64,000 bases of DNA from Colwellia sp. 1_MG-2023 (GCF_030546755.1 NZ_JAUOPE010000006.1:124001-188000), one strand, 5' to 3'. Counted from the stretch's first letter, positions 27,501 through 37,209 are shown. Translations and numbers: made by a program. The notes: generated by a model from the sequence alone, not told the origin.

Positions 27501-28266
27501 ATTGTCGCGGTGGCGACACCACCCAAAGGGAGGCTGACGCCGACCTCCCTCTGGACACCCTCGGCGCTGCTGCATCAAACGTGATCCTACATTCAAATCA
27601 ATATTCTCGACGTAACGGCAAAGATCGCACATCCATGTGCGGCTTTGCCTTAGCCATCATCCATGATGACAATACGTGAATATTGGTTTTCATTACGGCG
27701 TTTGAAGAAGCAGAATTTTATACTTCGTTATATTTTTGTGATTACTTTCGTTGTATGTAGTGTTGAGTTTTAGTTTGTTCTATTGACGCTATAGAAACGA
27801 GCTGTGCAGTTGATACCCGTTCCCATCTCAGTGATGAAGGATTCATTTTTACCGTCATTAATCGTGTTTTTAAACTGGAGCCAGCGCAGGAACGAGCATT
27901 TGACAGTTTACGATTATGACGAAAAATTAATGCTTCAGTCGTTCACTGAGTCGGGCACCGAGGGGGATGCAAGGGGGAAATGGGTGTTCTTTCCCCTTTG
28001 CGTGCTGTCGGCACACCGACAATATAATTTGAATAATTAACGAATCTAGAAAGTATTTTAATAGAGCTGTTAACCAAGCTTTAAAAATCCTTTTTATTGT
28101 TGCTAACTTATAAAGTTTGCTTGTCGCGGTGGCGACTCCACCCAAAGGAAGCTGCTGCGATCACCACCGCAATGGTCTAGAAAGAATAACCAGAGTCAAA
28201 AGAATTTTACCTGCTCACTTTAATAAGCCGTAAATACTATTGGGTTTAGTTTTCTCCGATGGTTAT
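27501..28266. repeat. Tandem non-coding repeat, unit 2
   Basis: Same order of elements as unit 1, but the large hairpin (27567-27713) differs from it at many positions, mostly in pairs that keep base pairing. The 3' flank (28008-28120) and short module (28122-28266) match unit 3 closely. A 78-residue frame at 27804-28040 exists but is not supported by unit 1. Confidence 0.85.
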
Positions 28267-28990
28267 ATTGTCGCGGTGGCGACTACACCCAAAGGGAGGC
28301 TGACGCCGACCTCCCTCTGGACTCCCTCGGCGCTGCTAACAAACGTGATCTTTCATTCAAACCAATAGTTCGACGTAACGACAAAGATCACACATCCATG
28401 TGCGGCTTTGCCTTTGTCATCATCCCTGATGACAATACGTGACTATTTGGTTTTCATTTCAGCGTTTGTTCAAGCAGAGTTTATTCTTCGTTCAAGTTTC
28501 TCTTTTCTCTAAGTTTGGTTCTCGTTACAGGTTCATTGTAAATGATTGATTAGCTATGGAAACGAGCTGTGCAGTTGAAACCTGTTCCCATCTCAGTGAT
28601 GAAGGATTCATTTTTACCGTCATTAATCGTGTTTTTAAACTGGAGCCAGCGCAGGAACGAGCATTTGACAGTTTACGATTATGACGAAAAATTAATGCTT
28701 CAGTCATTCACTGAGTCGGGCACCGAGGGGGATGCAAGGGGGAAATGGGTGTTCTTTCCCCTTTGCGTGCTGTCGGCACACCGACAATATAATTTGAATG
28801 ATTAACGAATCTAGAAAGTATTTTAATAGAGCTGTTAACCAAGCTTAAAAAATCCTTTTTATTGTTGCTAACTTATAAAGTTTGCTTGTCGCGGTGGCGA
28901 CTACACTCAAAGGAAGCTGCTGCGGTCACCACCGCATTGGTCTAGAAATAATAACCAGAGTCAAAAGAATCTCCCCCGTTCACTTTTTTT
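28267..28990. repeat. Tandem non-coding repeat, unit 3
   Basis: Its 5' half is almost identical to unit 1 (constant offset of 1530 bases), and its 3' half is almost identical to unit 2, so the units look shuffled by recombination. The final short module is cut off near 28990. The large hairpin is at 28333-28477. Confidence 0.85.
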
Positions 28991-29044
28991 AACCCTACTA
29001 TTTCGGTAAAATAATCAACCTTAATAATACTTGGTTGGTTAATA

Positions 29045-29269
29045 ATGAAACGCGTTGTTTTATATATTTCAGATAAATGTCCACACTGCCGCGAAGCTCA
29101 AAAATACTTAGATGATAATGGTATTAAATACCGGTTAACCAATGCCAAAATGCAACGAGGCCGAAAAGAATTAGACGCTATTGGAGCTCGCACTGTACCT
29201 GTGCTTAAAATAGGCAATGAAATCATGATTGGCTGGAATGTAAAAAACTTTAAAAAGATTTACGGCTAA
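29045..29269 (+). CDS. Glutaredoxin-family protein
   Basis: 74 residues with a thioredoxin fold. The redox motif CPHC is in SDKCPHCREAQKYL, the cis-Pro motif is in ARTVPVLKIG, and the GWN segment near the end is typical of NrdH/Grx-like proteins. It probably reduces disulfides or mixed glutathione disulfides in the cytoplasm; its partner is unknown. It follows the tandem repeat region and seems to be transcribed alone. Confidence 0.85.
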   Translation: MKRVVLYISDKCPHCREAQKYLDDNGIKYRLTNAKMQRGRKELDAIGARTVPVLKIGNEIMIGWNVKNFKKIYG

Positions 29270-29441
29270 GATGAAACTTAATAATTAATGAAACGCATGT
29301 AGATAGTCAGTCAGGTATCTACTAATAACGTTTAAATTTATAATTGTTGATTACCTTGGTTTGAATGGTCTGTTATCTTTTAAATTGCTTACAATAAATA
29401 TTTAATTTTCTTTGGATATTTATCTTTACTGAAATTGTTTG

Positions 29442-30032
29442 CTAAAGGTTAAATGGATAGTGAACAAATAATTCATTGATCATCTCTTCTAAATTATTTT
29501 CAACACCGTCAATTTTGGCAAATGTTCTCAGTCCTGCAATTTGTATCTGTAGATATTTAGCAAGTGCTAACGCGCTTTTCTCACTGTTTATTTCGCCTAA
29601 GGCTTTTGATTCTTCAATAAGCTTAGCGAGTGCACATCCCACTTCTTCAATGTGTGCTTTGGTAAGATCAATCAAATCTTGATTTTCACTTGTTAATTCA
29701 TTCATGGTTTTTGTGAGCATGCACATGCCGTTAGGGGCGTCGTCTTTGCTGACAATGACTTGATACTTCACAAAAGCTTTCAATGCTTCAATAGGCGAGA
29801 CATTTTCTTGTTGAAATTGATGTAATTTAGCGATCCCTGAATTGGTGTAGTTTCTAAGGGTTTCTTTAAATAATCCATCTTTATTGCCGAACGCAGCGTA
29901 AATGCTTCCTGGTCGCATATCAATTTCATCTTGCAAGTTACGCATTGAGGTAGCATGAAAACCTTTTTTCCAATAAAGGTTAGTCGCTAAGTCGACAACT
30001 TCTTGTCGATCAAATTTTGCTGTTTTAGCCAT
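29442..30032 (-). CDS. TetR/AcrR family transcriptional regulator
   Basis: 196 residues. The N-terminal helix-turn-helix (about residues 10-55) includes GFHATSMRNLQDEIDMRPGSIYAAFGNKDGLF, the usual TetR signature. The C-terminal ligand domain has Cys and Met residues (GMCMLTKTMNEL) resembling the family that senses reactive compounds such as NemR-like regulators. It is divergent from an AhpD-like gene. Palindromes TTGAACAATCGTTCAA near its own -10 and two TGAACGATCGTTCA sites upstream of the neighbour suggest that it represses both itself and that gene. Confidence 0.9.
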   Translation of the reverse strand: MAKTAKFDRQEVVDLATNLYWKKGFHATSMRNLQDEIDMRPGSIYAAFGNKDGLFKETLRNYTNSGIAKLHQFQQENVSPIEALKAFVKYQVIVSKDDAPNGMCMLTKTMNELTSENQDLIDLTKAHIEEVGCALAKLIEESKALGEINSEKSALALAKYLQIQIAGLRTFAKIDGVENNLEEMINELFVHYPFNL

Positions 30033-30058
30033 GATAATTTAAACACCTAACTAGGCGA

Positions 30059-30079
30059 TTGAACAATCGTTCAATTATA
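30059..30079 (-). promoter_or_regulatory. Operator and -10 of the tetR-type gene
   Basis: The palindrome TTGAACAATCGTTCAA (30059-30074) abuts a minus-strand TATAAT (30074-30079), placing the operator over the start of transcription, as expected for autorepression. Confidence 0.65.
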
Positions 30080-30227
30080 AAAGGGATTGCTACTAAGGTA
30101 AAGAAAACGGTTACTTATAACTTCGCACCACTTTATTTTATGAAATAGGGGGGAGAGTTCACTAGTCAATTTCAGCTCTATTGAGTCAATTCCTAAACAA
30201 ATCCTCCTAATAAATCCACTCAATAAA

Positions 30228-30264
30228 TGAACGATCGTTCAAATTAATCTTGAACGATCGTTCA
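30228..30264 (+). promoter_or_regulatory. Two perfect operators upstream of the AhpD-like gene
   Basis: Two identical 14-base palindromes, TGAACGATCGTTCA, at 30228-30241 and 30251-30264 (23 bases centre to centre). They share the core of the operator beside the regulator gene. Confidence 0.75.
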
Positions 30265-30347
30265 TGTTGCTTTATGATTATGTCCATCAAAGCACATTGA
30301 TAAAGAAATTTATCAATTATTGACGAATTTTTATATTGGAGAAGTAC

Positions 30348-30896
30348 ATGAACGAATTTACACGACACACATTAGAAAGTGCCCCACAAGAAAGTAAAGG
30401 GTTTTTAGAAGCGTCTCAAAAAGAAATGGGAAGCGTGCCGGTGTTATATGCAGTAATGGCTGAATCGCCTGAAATATTAACGGCCTATAAACAATTGCAT
30501 CAACAATTTACAGCGACCTCTTTTAATAAAGAAGAATTAACTGTGGTTTGGCAAACGATTAATGTTGAACATGAATGCCAATATTGCGTACCAGCACATA
30601 CAGCGATCGCCAACATGATGCAAGTTGACCCTAAGATTACTGAGGCATTAAGAAATAACACTGCATTGCCTACTCAAAAGTTACAAGCTTTACATGAATT
30701 TACTTTGGCTGTGGTTCGTCAACGTGGTTTTGTTACTAAAGAACAATTAGCCGATTTTTTTGCTGCTGGTTATGCGCAAAAGCAAGTGTTGGAAGTCATT
30801 TTAGGCTTGTCTCAAAAAGTGATCAGTAATTATGTAAACCATGTGGCTGAAACAAGTGTAGACCCCTTATTTGAACAATTCGCTTGGAATAAATAA
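30348..30896 (+). CDS. AhpD-like carboxymuconolactone decarboxylase family protein
   Basis: 182 residues from the ATG at 30348, with GGAGAAG as ribosome site; the in-frame TTG upstream overlaps that site. The motif EHECQYCVPAHT is the E-x-x-C-x-x-C-x-x-x-H active site of AhpD-like peroxidase/disulfide-reductase proteins, so redox chemistry is likely rather than decarboxylation. The divergent TetR-type gene and shared palindromes indicate an inducible stress or detoxification gene. Confidence 0.85.
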   Translation: MNEFTRHTLESAPQESKGFLEASQKEMGSVPVLYAVMAESPEILTAYKQLHQQFTATSFNKEELTVVWQTINVEHECQYCVPAHTAIANMMQVDPKITEALRNNTALPTQKLQALHEFTLAVVRQRGFVTKEQLADFFAAGYAQKQVLEVILGLSQKVISNYVNHVAETSVDPLFEQFAWNK

Positions 30897-30909
30897 TCTT
30901 AAATATATA

Positions 30910-30936
30910 AAGAGGCAGTGTTTACTGCCTCTTTTG
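30910..30936 (+). terminator. Rho-independent terminator
   Basis: AAGAGGCAGT/ACTGCCTCTT with a GTTT-type loop and a T run, directly after the AhpD-like gene. Confidence 0.85.
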
Positions 30937-31140
30937 ATTTGATAAGTTGATAGATATTTATACTTAAAGCGTGGGTAACACAGAGGTTGATTGCTAAATA
31001 CAATGGATTGGAAAATACAATCTTACAAAATCTGACATTCATCATACATTTCATCGACAAAGTTCGGCAGGAATCGAACACGACTTATCTTTACCATAGC
31101 TACATAAATGATTAACACAACAAACACAGGGAATACTCTT

Positions 31141-31860
31141 ATGAAAAAATCACTTATTAGCATGGCATTACTTTTAGCTTCTACTGCGGTTTTCGCTGGC
31201 AATCAATCGGATAATACTAGCTACCCTAAAAACCCCATTTTAAGACCATTAACATTAAGTGATGGCACCATTGCTGTCAGCGGTGCTGTCTCTTGGGGGG
31301 AAGAAAAAAATAAAAGCAGAGGCGAGCTTAACTTAAATGTCGCTTACGGTTTAACTGATAATTTAACGATAGGTTTCGGCGGACTTAATTATCGTATACT
31401 GGCTCGAGATAATAATCAAACAGGACTCGAACTAGCTGTTGGCGCAGGTATTAGAGGTTTTCAAGATTCAACGAGTAATGGTGACGCTATTGGTTATGGC
31501 GCTGATTTAAATGGTAAATATGTTTTTAATCAAGATATTGCCATGACTTTTTCACTAGGTTACGTAATTTGGGATGAAGAACACTTAGCAAATAAAAGTG
31601 AAAATCGATTTTCAATAGGTGTTCAAAGCAAAGTTACTAAAAATTGGACGGCTTTTAATAACTACACCTATCGTGATTTGAAAGGCTTTTCTCAAGAAGA
31701 CTCTCATAGTGTTACTTCTGGGCTAAATTATACTTTTAGTAAAGATATTGATGTTGGTTTGTATGCCAGTTATTCAGATTTTGAAGCTCAAGAAAATGGT
31801 TACAAATTAAAGAATAACTTTGAACGTAGTGCTGGTTTATATGCAACGTATCGTTTTTAG
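31141..31860 (+). CDS. Outer-membrane beta-barrel protein, unknown function
   Basis: 239 residues from the ATG at 31141. A signal peptide (MKKSLISMALLLASTAVFA) precedes a chain of alternating polar and aromatic strands ending in ATYRF; the terminal Phe is the barrel-assembly signal of outer-membrane proteins. About ten strands can be guessed. It is not similar enough to a porin I know to name. A hairpin terminator follows at 31917. Confidence 0.75.
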   Translation: MKKSLISMALLLASTAVFAGNQSDNTSYPKNPILRPLTLSDGTIAVSGAVSWGEEKNKSRGELNLNVAYGLTDNLTIGFGGLNYRILARDNNQTGLELAVGAGIRGFQDSTSNGDAIGYGADLNGKYVFNQDIAMTFSLGYVIWDEEHLANKSENRFSIGVQSKVTKNWTAFNNYTYRDLKGFSQEDSHSVTSGLNYTFSKDIDVGLYASYSDFEAQENGYKLKNNFERSAGLYATYRF

Positions 31861-31916
31861 TATCCACTTTAAGATATTATTCTTAAAGTTTACTCTTTTT
31901 TAAATTTCCGTATTGA

Positions 31917-31953
31917 AAAGCGGCTGAAATGAAATAACTTTCAGCCGCTTTTA
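31917..31953. terminator. Bidirectional terminator
   Basis: AAAAGCGGCTGAAA/TTTCAGCCGCTTTT stem between the convergent barrel-protein and flavin-reductase genes. Confidence 0.85.
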
Positions 31954-31985
31954 GGTGATTTTTATTTCTTTATTTTTTTATTTCT

Positions 31986-32618
31986 TTATTTCGGTCGTGC
32001 TTTTTTAAAAGGCGTTGTGATCCCTGAATATTCGTTTGCACCTAATCTGGCTAAAGGTTTTACAACATCGGCATTTATTTTTACCCGACCATCCGTTTCT
32101 GTGGAAACATTTGAGCTGATATATAATTGTTTAACTTCAACAAAAATAAGTGTTTGTGGAATATCGCCAAGCTCTTTAATTTCATAAAGTTCGCAGCCAT
32201 AAGCAATATCACATTGCGCTAGGCGAGGCAGATCAAAATTGTCAAATGGTACCGTTGTCAGTATTTCATTATCAACTAATGCTAGTTCAGATTCGCCATA
32301 AGCTAAGGTTGCCGCTGTTTGCGTTACTATGTCTGCTTGATTTTCGCTGGCAATATGTATCACCATTTTTTTGGTTTTTAAGATATTGGTTAAAGTATCT
32401 TTGGGCTCGCCAGTCGGCTTTTTACCCACTGAAATCATTAACACAGCTGGGTCACTTGATATTGCGGTAAAATAGGAAAATGGCGCTAAATTTAAACTTT
32501 CTGGTAAACCTGAATGGTCTGAACTAGTCAGTGCCCAGGCGATAGGGCGTGGAATAATAGTTTGTGTCATCAAATGATAACGTTGAGTTGCACTGTGATC
32601 TGCAAAATTAATGATCAT
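31986..32618 (-). CDS. Flavin reductase family protein (FMN-binding split barrel)
   Basis: 210 residues. The opening RYHLMTQTIIPRPIAWALTS and the segment SLNLAPFSYFTAISSDPAVLMISVG are signatures of the split-barrel flavoproteins that bind FMN and often reduce it with NAD(P)H. Members serve as reductase partners of monooxygenases or have unknown roles; no oxygenase is adjacent. The gene is alone on the minus strand, convergent with the barrel-protein gene. Confidence 0.88.
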   Translation of the reverse strand: MIINFADHSATQRYHLMTQTIIPRPIAWALTSSDHSGLPESLNLAPFSYFTAISSDPAVLMISVGKKPTGEPKDTLTNILKTKKMVIHIASENQADIVTQTAATLAYGESELALVDNEILTTVPFDNFDLPRLAQCDIAYGCELYEIKELGDIPQTLIFVEVKQLYISSNVSTETDGRVKINADVVKPLARLGANEYSGITTPFKKARPK

Positions 32619-32869
32619 AAAAGTTTACTTCAAATCGTGAATATTATGGTAAAACAGTATCATACCACGTCATTTTAAAACTGTTATACCGGTTTTAGTC
32701 TTCTGCATAATAGAAAGAATAGAAAGCTTGCAGCATATCCAGCATAAATCATTTGTAAACGGCTTTGGTGGTTATAGATCTAAAAAGTATATTGAGGTAA
32801 AAACAGTTAATGGACGAAAATTTTTAACTGCGAGAAAATATATCTATCATTTTACCTTTAAGTAATATC

Positions 32870-33232
32870 ATGACTTTAACTATCGAAGCATTAAATTCTA
32901 CATTAACCTCTACAGATCCCGCGGTAACAGCACAAATTAACTTTGAAGACGTGATGGCTGTCATTGCAGCAAATTACCAATATCAACCTAGTAGGTTTAA
33001 TAATGGAGAATTGGTCAATCAAGCCGGGACAAACGAAGGTTCTTGTAAAATATTTGCTTACGCGCAATTAAATAAACTATCTGAACAAGCTACGTTATAT
33101 TGCTTTGGGCAATATTATCGTGATGACGTGTTAAAAAATCCCACAGGGAATGATCATGGCAACATTCGAAACTTTATGAAAAGTGGTTGGGCGGGCATTA
33201 CGTTTGAAAGAAACGCTTTGATCGCTAAATAA
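32870..33232 (+). CDS. HopJ type III effector family protein
   Basis: 120 residues. The sequence NYQYQPSRFNNGELVNQAGTNEGSCKIFAYAQL and the C-terminal DHGNIRNFMKSGWAGITFE match the small HopJ family. Despite the name, these proteins are widespread in free-living gammaproteobacteria that lack type III secretion, and no secretion genes are here. The true function is unknown. Confidence 0.85.
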   Translation: MTLTIEALNSTLTSTDPAVTAQINFEDVMAVIAANYQYQPSRFNNGELVNQAGTNEGSCKIFAYAQLNKLSEQATLYCFGQYYRDDVLKNPTGNDHGNIRNFMKSGWAGITFERNALIAK

Positions 33233-33345
33233 TCATTCAAAGGTAGGTTTATTAATATTTTCATTGAACCCGTTAAAATCATTTATAACGGGTGATTATA
33301 TAGAACAACACTCCATAGTTAATTCAATGATAAATAGCGTATATT

Positions 33346-33843
33346 TTACTCTTCGTCATGAAAAGTTTGTGTTGCTTCTTTTTGGATATCCATACTTTCT
33401 TCAATTATCTTTTCTCTTAATTCTTCTAATTTCTCGATTGTTTTTTGTTTTTCTTCTGGACTCATATTTTCATCATCTGCAATCGCTTTTATCATGGCAT
33501 CTAATTCTTCAAGCTTTTCACGATCAATTCCTAGTCTTTTATCTAGTATTGATAACATCATAGTATTAAATTTTGAGCTCTGTGTTGACTCTTCATCATT
33601 TCTTGTTGATGCAGTGTTTTCTGTAAGAAATTCCCGAGCTGTTTTAGGATTTATATAGGTAGGAGCTGGTTCTCCAAAGTCTGAACCATTCATTTTAGCA
33701 ATTGCTCTATCTGATAAAGTAAACGTGTCTTTCTCTGCAGTAATAGCATTTATTGGTGCGACGGCTTTATCAAAACTTACATAAGTTGCGTTTCGAGCTT
33801 TAGCGTTAGCAACAATTTCAGCATAATTTGTATTTATCATCAT
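33346..33843 (-). CDS. Hypothetical protein with C-terminal coiled coil
   Basis: 165 residues. The start ATG has an AAGGAAT ribosome site. The N-terminal half is Ala/Thr/Asn-rich and may be flexible; the C-terminal half (from about residue 95) is a charged Glu/Lys helix likely to form a coiled coil (EEKQKTIEKLEELREKIIEE). No signal peptide or known domain. The codon pattern supports it over the opposite-strand frame. Confidence 0.6.
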   Translation of the reverse strand: MMINTNYAEIVANAKARNATYVSFDKAVAPINAITAEKDTFTLSDRAIAKMNGSDFGEPAPTYINPKTAREFLTENTASTRNDEESTQSSKFNTMMLSILDKRLGIDREKLEELDAMIKAIADDENMSPEEKQKTIEKLEELREKIIEESMDIQKEATQTFHDEE

Positions 33844-34067
33844 AGTGATATTCCTTTGACTAGATGAGTTTTAGTTAAATATTAATGATAAAGCATACTT
33901 CATACCAAACTTAAAGCATGTTATTAACCAGCTCTATAAGCTTTCAGGGTTTAATTCGATTAAGTAGTTTTATTTATTGGCTAATATTTTCCACTTTAGA
34001 GGAATTAGATTGCCGCTCGTAAATAAAGTGTTAATATTTGGCGGATGTAGTTATTAAAAGTGGTTTT

Positions 34068-35015
34068 ATGATGCTAAAAACAACGTTGATTGGTCTGTTA
34101 ATAAATGTAGCTTTAGTCAGTTTTCCTTTAGGTGCAAAGAGTCAAAACGTCATAAATGCTGATACTATTGTCAGTAACTGTGAATCTCCTAATTGGAGCA
34201 AGTCAAAACTGTTAATCTTAAAAGAGCAAAAGTTTTTAATTGAAAATAAAGAAGAAAAAAACGCTGTTGCTCGGCAACTTATTCATTGTTTAGCAAGCCC
34301 TGATCCTGTGCTTAGAGATGAGGTTGCTTATACAGGTTTAAGTCAATGGTTGAGAGCAAATGACTTTAATGCCGACTTTTACCTTGCTATGTTCACAACC
34401 TTAACCGAGGTTATTAGCGCTGACGTGACTGATGATTATGGTGTATATCAACCCTTTGCCATGTTAATGCTGGCTGAAGTGGCAAGAGTTGATCGAAAAT
34501 CGCCTTTTTTAAATGATGTTCAACGTGATTATTTAGTGGATGTTGGAACTGATTTTCTAACATTTATAGAAGATTATCGAGGGTATGATTCGAAGATAGG
34601 TTGGCGACATAGTGTTGCGCATACAGCAGATTTAATGCTGCAATTGTCACTAAACCCGGCAATAACAAAGCAGCATTTAGATAACATGTTGTCGGCCATT
34701 TCGAGCCAAGTGGTGGCAAAAAATAATCACTTTTATATTTATGGCGAATCAAAACGTTTGGTAATGCCGGTTATTTATATTTTTCTAAATGATCAATTCA
34801 CGATAGAAAATTGGCAAACTTGGCTAAATGAATTGACCCTTCCTACTCCTTTAAAATCATGGGGTGAAGCATATTCAAGCCAACAAGGATTAAGCAAGCT
34901 ACATAACACTCAACACTTTTTATTCGCTTTTTATGCATTAATAAAAAATAGCAAAAATGAGCGATTATCTCAGATGGTACCAGCCCTAGAGGATGCAATT
35001 AAAAAGGTTCAATAG
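34068..35015 (+). CDS. DUF2785 domain protein, exported
   Basis: 315 residues from the ATG at 34068; an in-frame TTG at 34038 would add ten. A signal peptide ends near LGAKSQ. The body, with LRDEVAYTGLSQWL, YRGYDSKIGWRHSVAHTADLMLQL and AISSQVV, matches the DUF2785 family of unknown function. The GWRHSVAHTADL motif hints at a conserved His-rich site. Not clearly part of an operon. Confidence 0.8.
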   Translation: MMLKTTLIGLLINVALVSFPLGAKSQNVINADTIVSNCESPNWSKSKLLILKEQKFLIENKEEKNAVARQLIHCLASPDPVLRDEVAYTGLSQWLRANDFNADFYLAMFTTLTEVISADVTDDYGVYQPFAMLMLAEVARVDRKSPFLNDVQRDYLVDVGTDFLTFIEDYRGYDSKIGWRHSVAHTADLMLQLSLNPAITKQHLDNMLSAISSQVVAKNNHFYIYGESKRLVMPVIYIFLNDQFTIENWQTWLNELTLPTPLKSWGEAYSSQQGLSKLHNTQHFLFAFYALIKNSKNERLSQMVPALEDAIKKVQ

Positions 35016-35216
35016 CCAAGCGGCTGTTTGAGTTAAAAAATGTTATCTCGAACAAAATTTAACCGCGAAAGTTCAACAGCCTCTCATGATAAACCTATTC
35101 GTTAGTCGTTTTGTTATAAGGGATGTTTGTTTAAGCCTCCCTTAATTTAAATCAAAAAACGTTGGGATTTTTAATGCTACATTGACGTCATAAATGCTCT
35201 TTTTAGGCCAAACTTA

Positions 35217-35939
35217 GTGTTAAATGCTCCCAATTCGCTTTCATTGAAAGTTAAGTTGACCTGCTTTAGTTTGTTAGCTTTTGCAACATTGATTATCTTT
35301 GTCATCGCTCAATCGATAAACTTCTATTTAAATCAATATGAATTAAGCGCTATGTACATTTCATTTTGTGCAGGGTTTATTTTATTCATACCGTTAGTCA
35401 GTTTAATTTTACACCCTGTTATTTATAACGGGGAGAATGATCATGAAAACTCTTCCTTATCGGTACTATTTGCAAATGCCGGTTTAGTTTTAGTGATTCA
35501 GATACTGTTCTTTTTGATCTGGATGACAGATGCCGTTGCGCTTTACAGTATTTACGTTGATCAAAACTCTTTTCTCGCTAAAGCATTTAATATAAAAAGT
35601 GAAAACCAAAGTGATCTATCTGCGCATTTTTATTGGATGAATATTTTTTTAGCTTGGTTATTTGCTTGGTTGTCATTAATTATTGGCGTTATTCCCTGTT
35701 TAATTGCTCGTATAGATAATCAAGGCGTCGTTAAAAACTTTGTCGCAAGCTTTAGTTTTTTTAAACGTTTTAAATTAACCGTATTTTTGTCAGCACTGTT
35801 GATCGCTTTAACTACGGTATTGTCGTTATTATATTTTCATTATGTGTTTTTACTAAGCTTTCCAGTAACGTTAACGGTTATCGCTTTACACCTTTCACAA
35901 AAATTAAACACTTATGGTTATGAAAAACCACCTGTATAA
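35217..35939 (+). CDS. Multi-spanning membrane protein, unknown
   Basis: 240 residues from a GTG start with no strong ribosome site. Five or six hydrophobic segments are visible (roughly residues 13-33, 46-65, 85-105, 137-160, 185-205, 208-228). No family is recognised. It stands alone between the DUF2785 gene and a small Gln-rich gene. Confidence 0.6.
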   Translation: MLNAPNSLSLKVKLTCFSLLAFATLIIFVIAQSINFYLNQYELSAMYISFCAGFILFIPLVSLILHPVIYNGENDHENSSLSVLFANAGLVLVIQILFFLIWMTDAVALYSIYVDQNSFLAKAFNIKSENQSDLSAHFYWMNIFLAWLFAWLSLIIGVIPCLIARIDNQGVVKNFVASFSFFKRFKLTVFLSALLIALTTVLSLLYFHYVFLLSFPVTLTVIALHLSQKLNTYGYEKPPV

Positions 35940-36017
35940 AAAACAACCACTGGTGCTATACTCAAGGTGTATATTTAACTTATTGATCTGGTCTCATGCC
36001 AAGTAAAGGAGATGATA

Positions 36018-36239
36018 ATGGTTACGTCAGTCAGTACAAGTTCATCGGTTAGCCAGCAGTTAAAGGTGCAACAGGAAAGCGTTGAACAGCAAAAATTGCT
36101 TTCAGAACAAGTGAAAAACCAGCAAGCGCAATCAAGAAAGATTGAAGAGCAGCAAGATGCTCAAAAACAACAGCAACTAGAAGAAAATAAGCGAAATGAC
36201 GATGCAAGGCGCGGTAAAAATGTTGATTTGAGCGTTTAA
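36018..36239 (+). CDS. Small Gln/Glu-rich hypothetical protein
   Basis: 73 residues from the ATG at 36018, which has AAAGGAG at good spacing; the ATG two codons earlier touches that site. The protein is a Gln/Lys/Glu-rich probable coiled coil ending RRGKNVDLSV. No signal peptide. Unknown function. Confidence 0.6.
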   Translation: MVTSVSTSSSVSQQLKVQQESVEQQKLLSEQVKNQQAQSRKIEEQQDAQKQQQLEENKRNDDARRGKNVDLSV

Positions 36240-36325
36240 ATGAGCGTGATAGCATGATTATGAAGTTAGTTAATAATCATGCTAATCTTAATATTATTCT
36301 CATTTTATTTTTCCTTTAAATTTCT

Positions 36326-37111
36326 ATGTCAGATTCTCAATACCACCACTCTTATGATAAACCTCAATATCACATTTTAAATGGTGATGCGTTAAAGCAG
36401 CAATTTCCTCAATCTATCGACGGAGAAATTATCGTTGCCCGAGAATGTTTGGTTGACGGCAATGTGCAAGGAAATGATTTCGAGTCCCTGATGAATAATA
36501 GATCGAAATTTATTGGTCAGTATCCTGAATGTACAGCTGAAGATTATTATGTAAAAACAGTAACTGAATTCAAGAAAATTATTGCTTTAAATCACAATTG
36601 CCATATTAACTGTTGGTTTGAAGATGATTTATTTTGTCAGGTTAACTTCTGGTATGTACTATTTTTAGTATCGCAGCAAAGTAATGAGTGTGAACGGGGT
36701 ATATATTTAGTAAGACCTAACAAAGGTAATGAATACAGCTTTGGGCATATGTCTTTGCCAGAATTAACAGCAGCCTTTCAAAATAGAAGGCTTATACTGC
36801 CAGAGCATCTCGCAGTGCTAGGGCAGCTTTGGCCTAACTATCAAAAAAATAATCATAGTAAACTTAGCCAGATTGCTGAATCATTAAAAGGTGAATTCCC
36901 TTTTTTATTACCAGCGGTAAATGCGCATATAGCGAGAACGCCAGATGAAAGTGGTTTAGGTTATCCAGAACGCGTGCTGCTTGAAATTATTAACGCACAA
37001 GAACAGCCGAGTTTTAAAACAGTGTTTCGTGTATTTCATCAACAAATGGCAATATATAGTTTTGGTGATCTACAGGTGAAAGCTATGTATGACCGTTTAA
37101 TGAATATTTAG
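36326..37111 (+). CDS. DUF1835 domain-containing protein
   Basis: 261 residues. HILNGDALKQQF at the N-terminus, VARECLVDGN and NCWFEDDLFCQVNFWYVLFL are conserved features of DUF1835 proteins, whose function is unknown. It is probably cytoplasmic and monocistronic. Confidence 0.8.
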   Translation: MSDSQYHHSYDKPQYHILNGDALKQQFPQSIDGEIIVARECLVDGNVQGNDFESLMNNRSKFIGQYPECTAEDYYVKTVTEFKKIIALNHNCHINCWFEDDLFCQVNFWYVLFLVSQQSNECERGIYLVRPNKGNEYSFGHMSLPELTAAFQNRRLILPEHLAVLGQLWPNYQKNNHSKLSQIAESLKGEFPFLLPAVNAHIARTPDESGLGYPERVLLEIINAQEQPSFKTVFRVFHQQMAIYSFGDLQVKAMYDRLMNI

Positions 37112-37209
37112 TAGTGATTACACTTCTTATACACTTTAGAACTTTTTTGAAACAGTTTGTTTCGAGGGATTATTTATAATTATCATCTGTTTTTAAGACG
37201 AGAAAAAAG

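Noticed and set aside
27804-28040. 78-residue ORF in repeat unit 2 and its near-identical twin at 28569-28805
   Set aside because: The frame overlaps conserved hairpins and is interrupted by TAA in unit 1. No ribosome site was seen. Better explained as part of a structured repeat.
26737-28990. Retron, IscB omega RNA or CRISPR array
   Set aside because: No reverse transcriptase, nuclease or cas genes are near, and the repeat units are ~765 bp rather than short repeats with unique spacers.
33264-33563. 99-residue plus-strand ORF
   Set aside because: It is antisense to the better supported 165-residue minus-strand gene with a ribosome site and hydrophilic protein.
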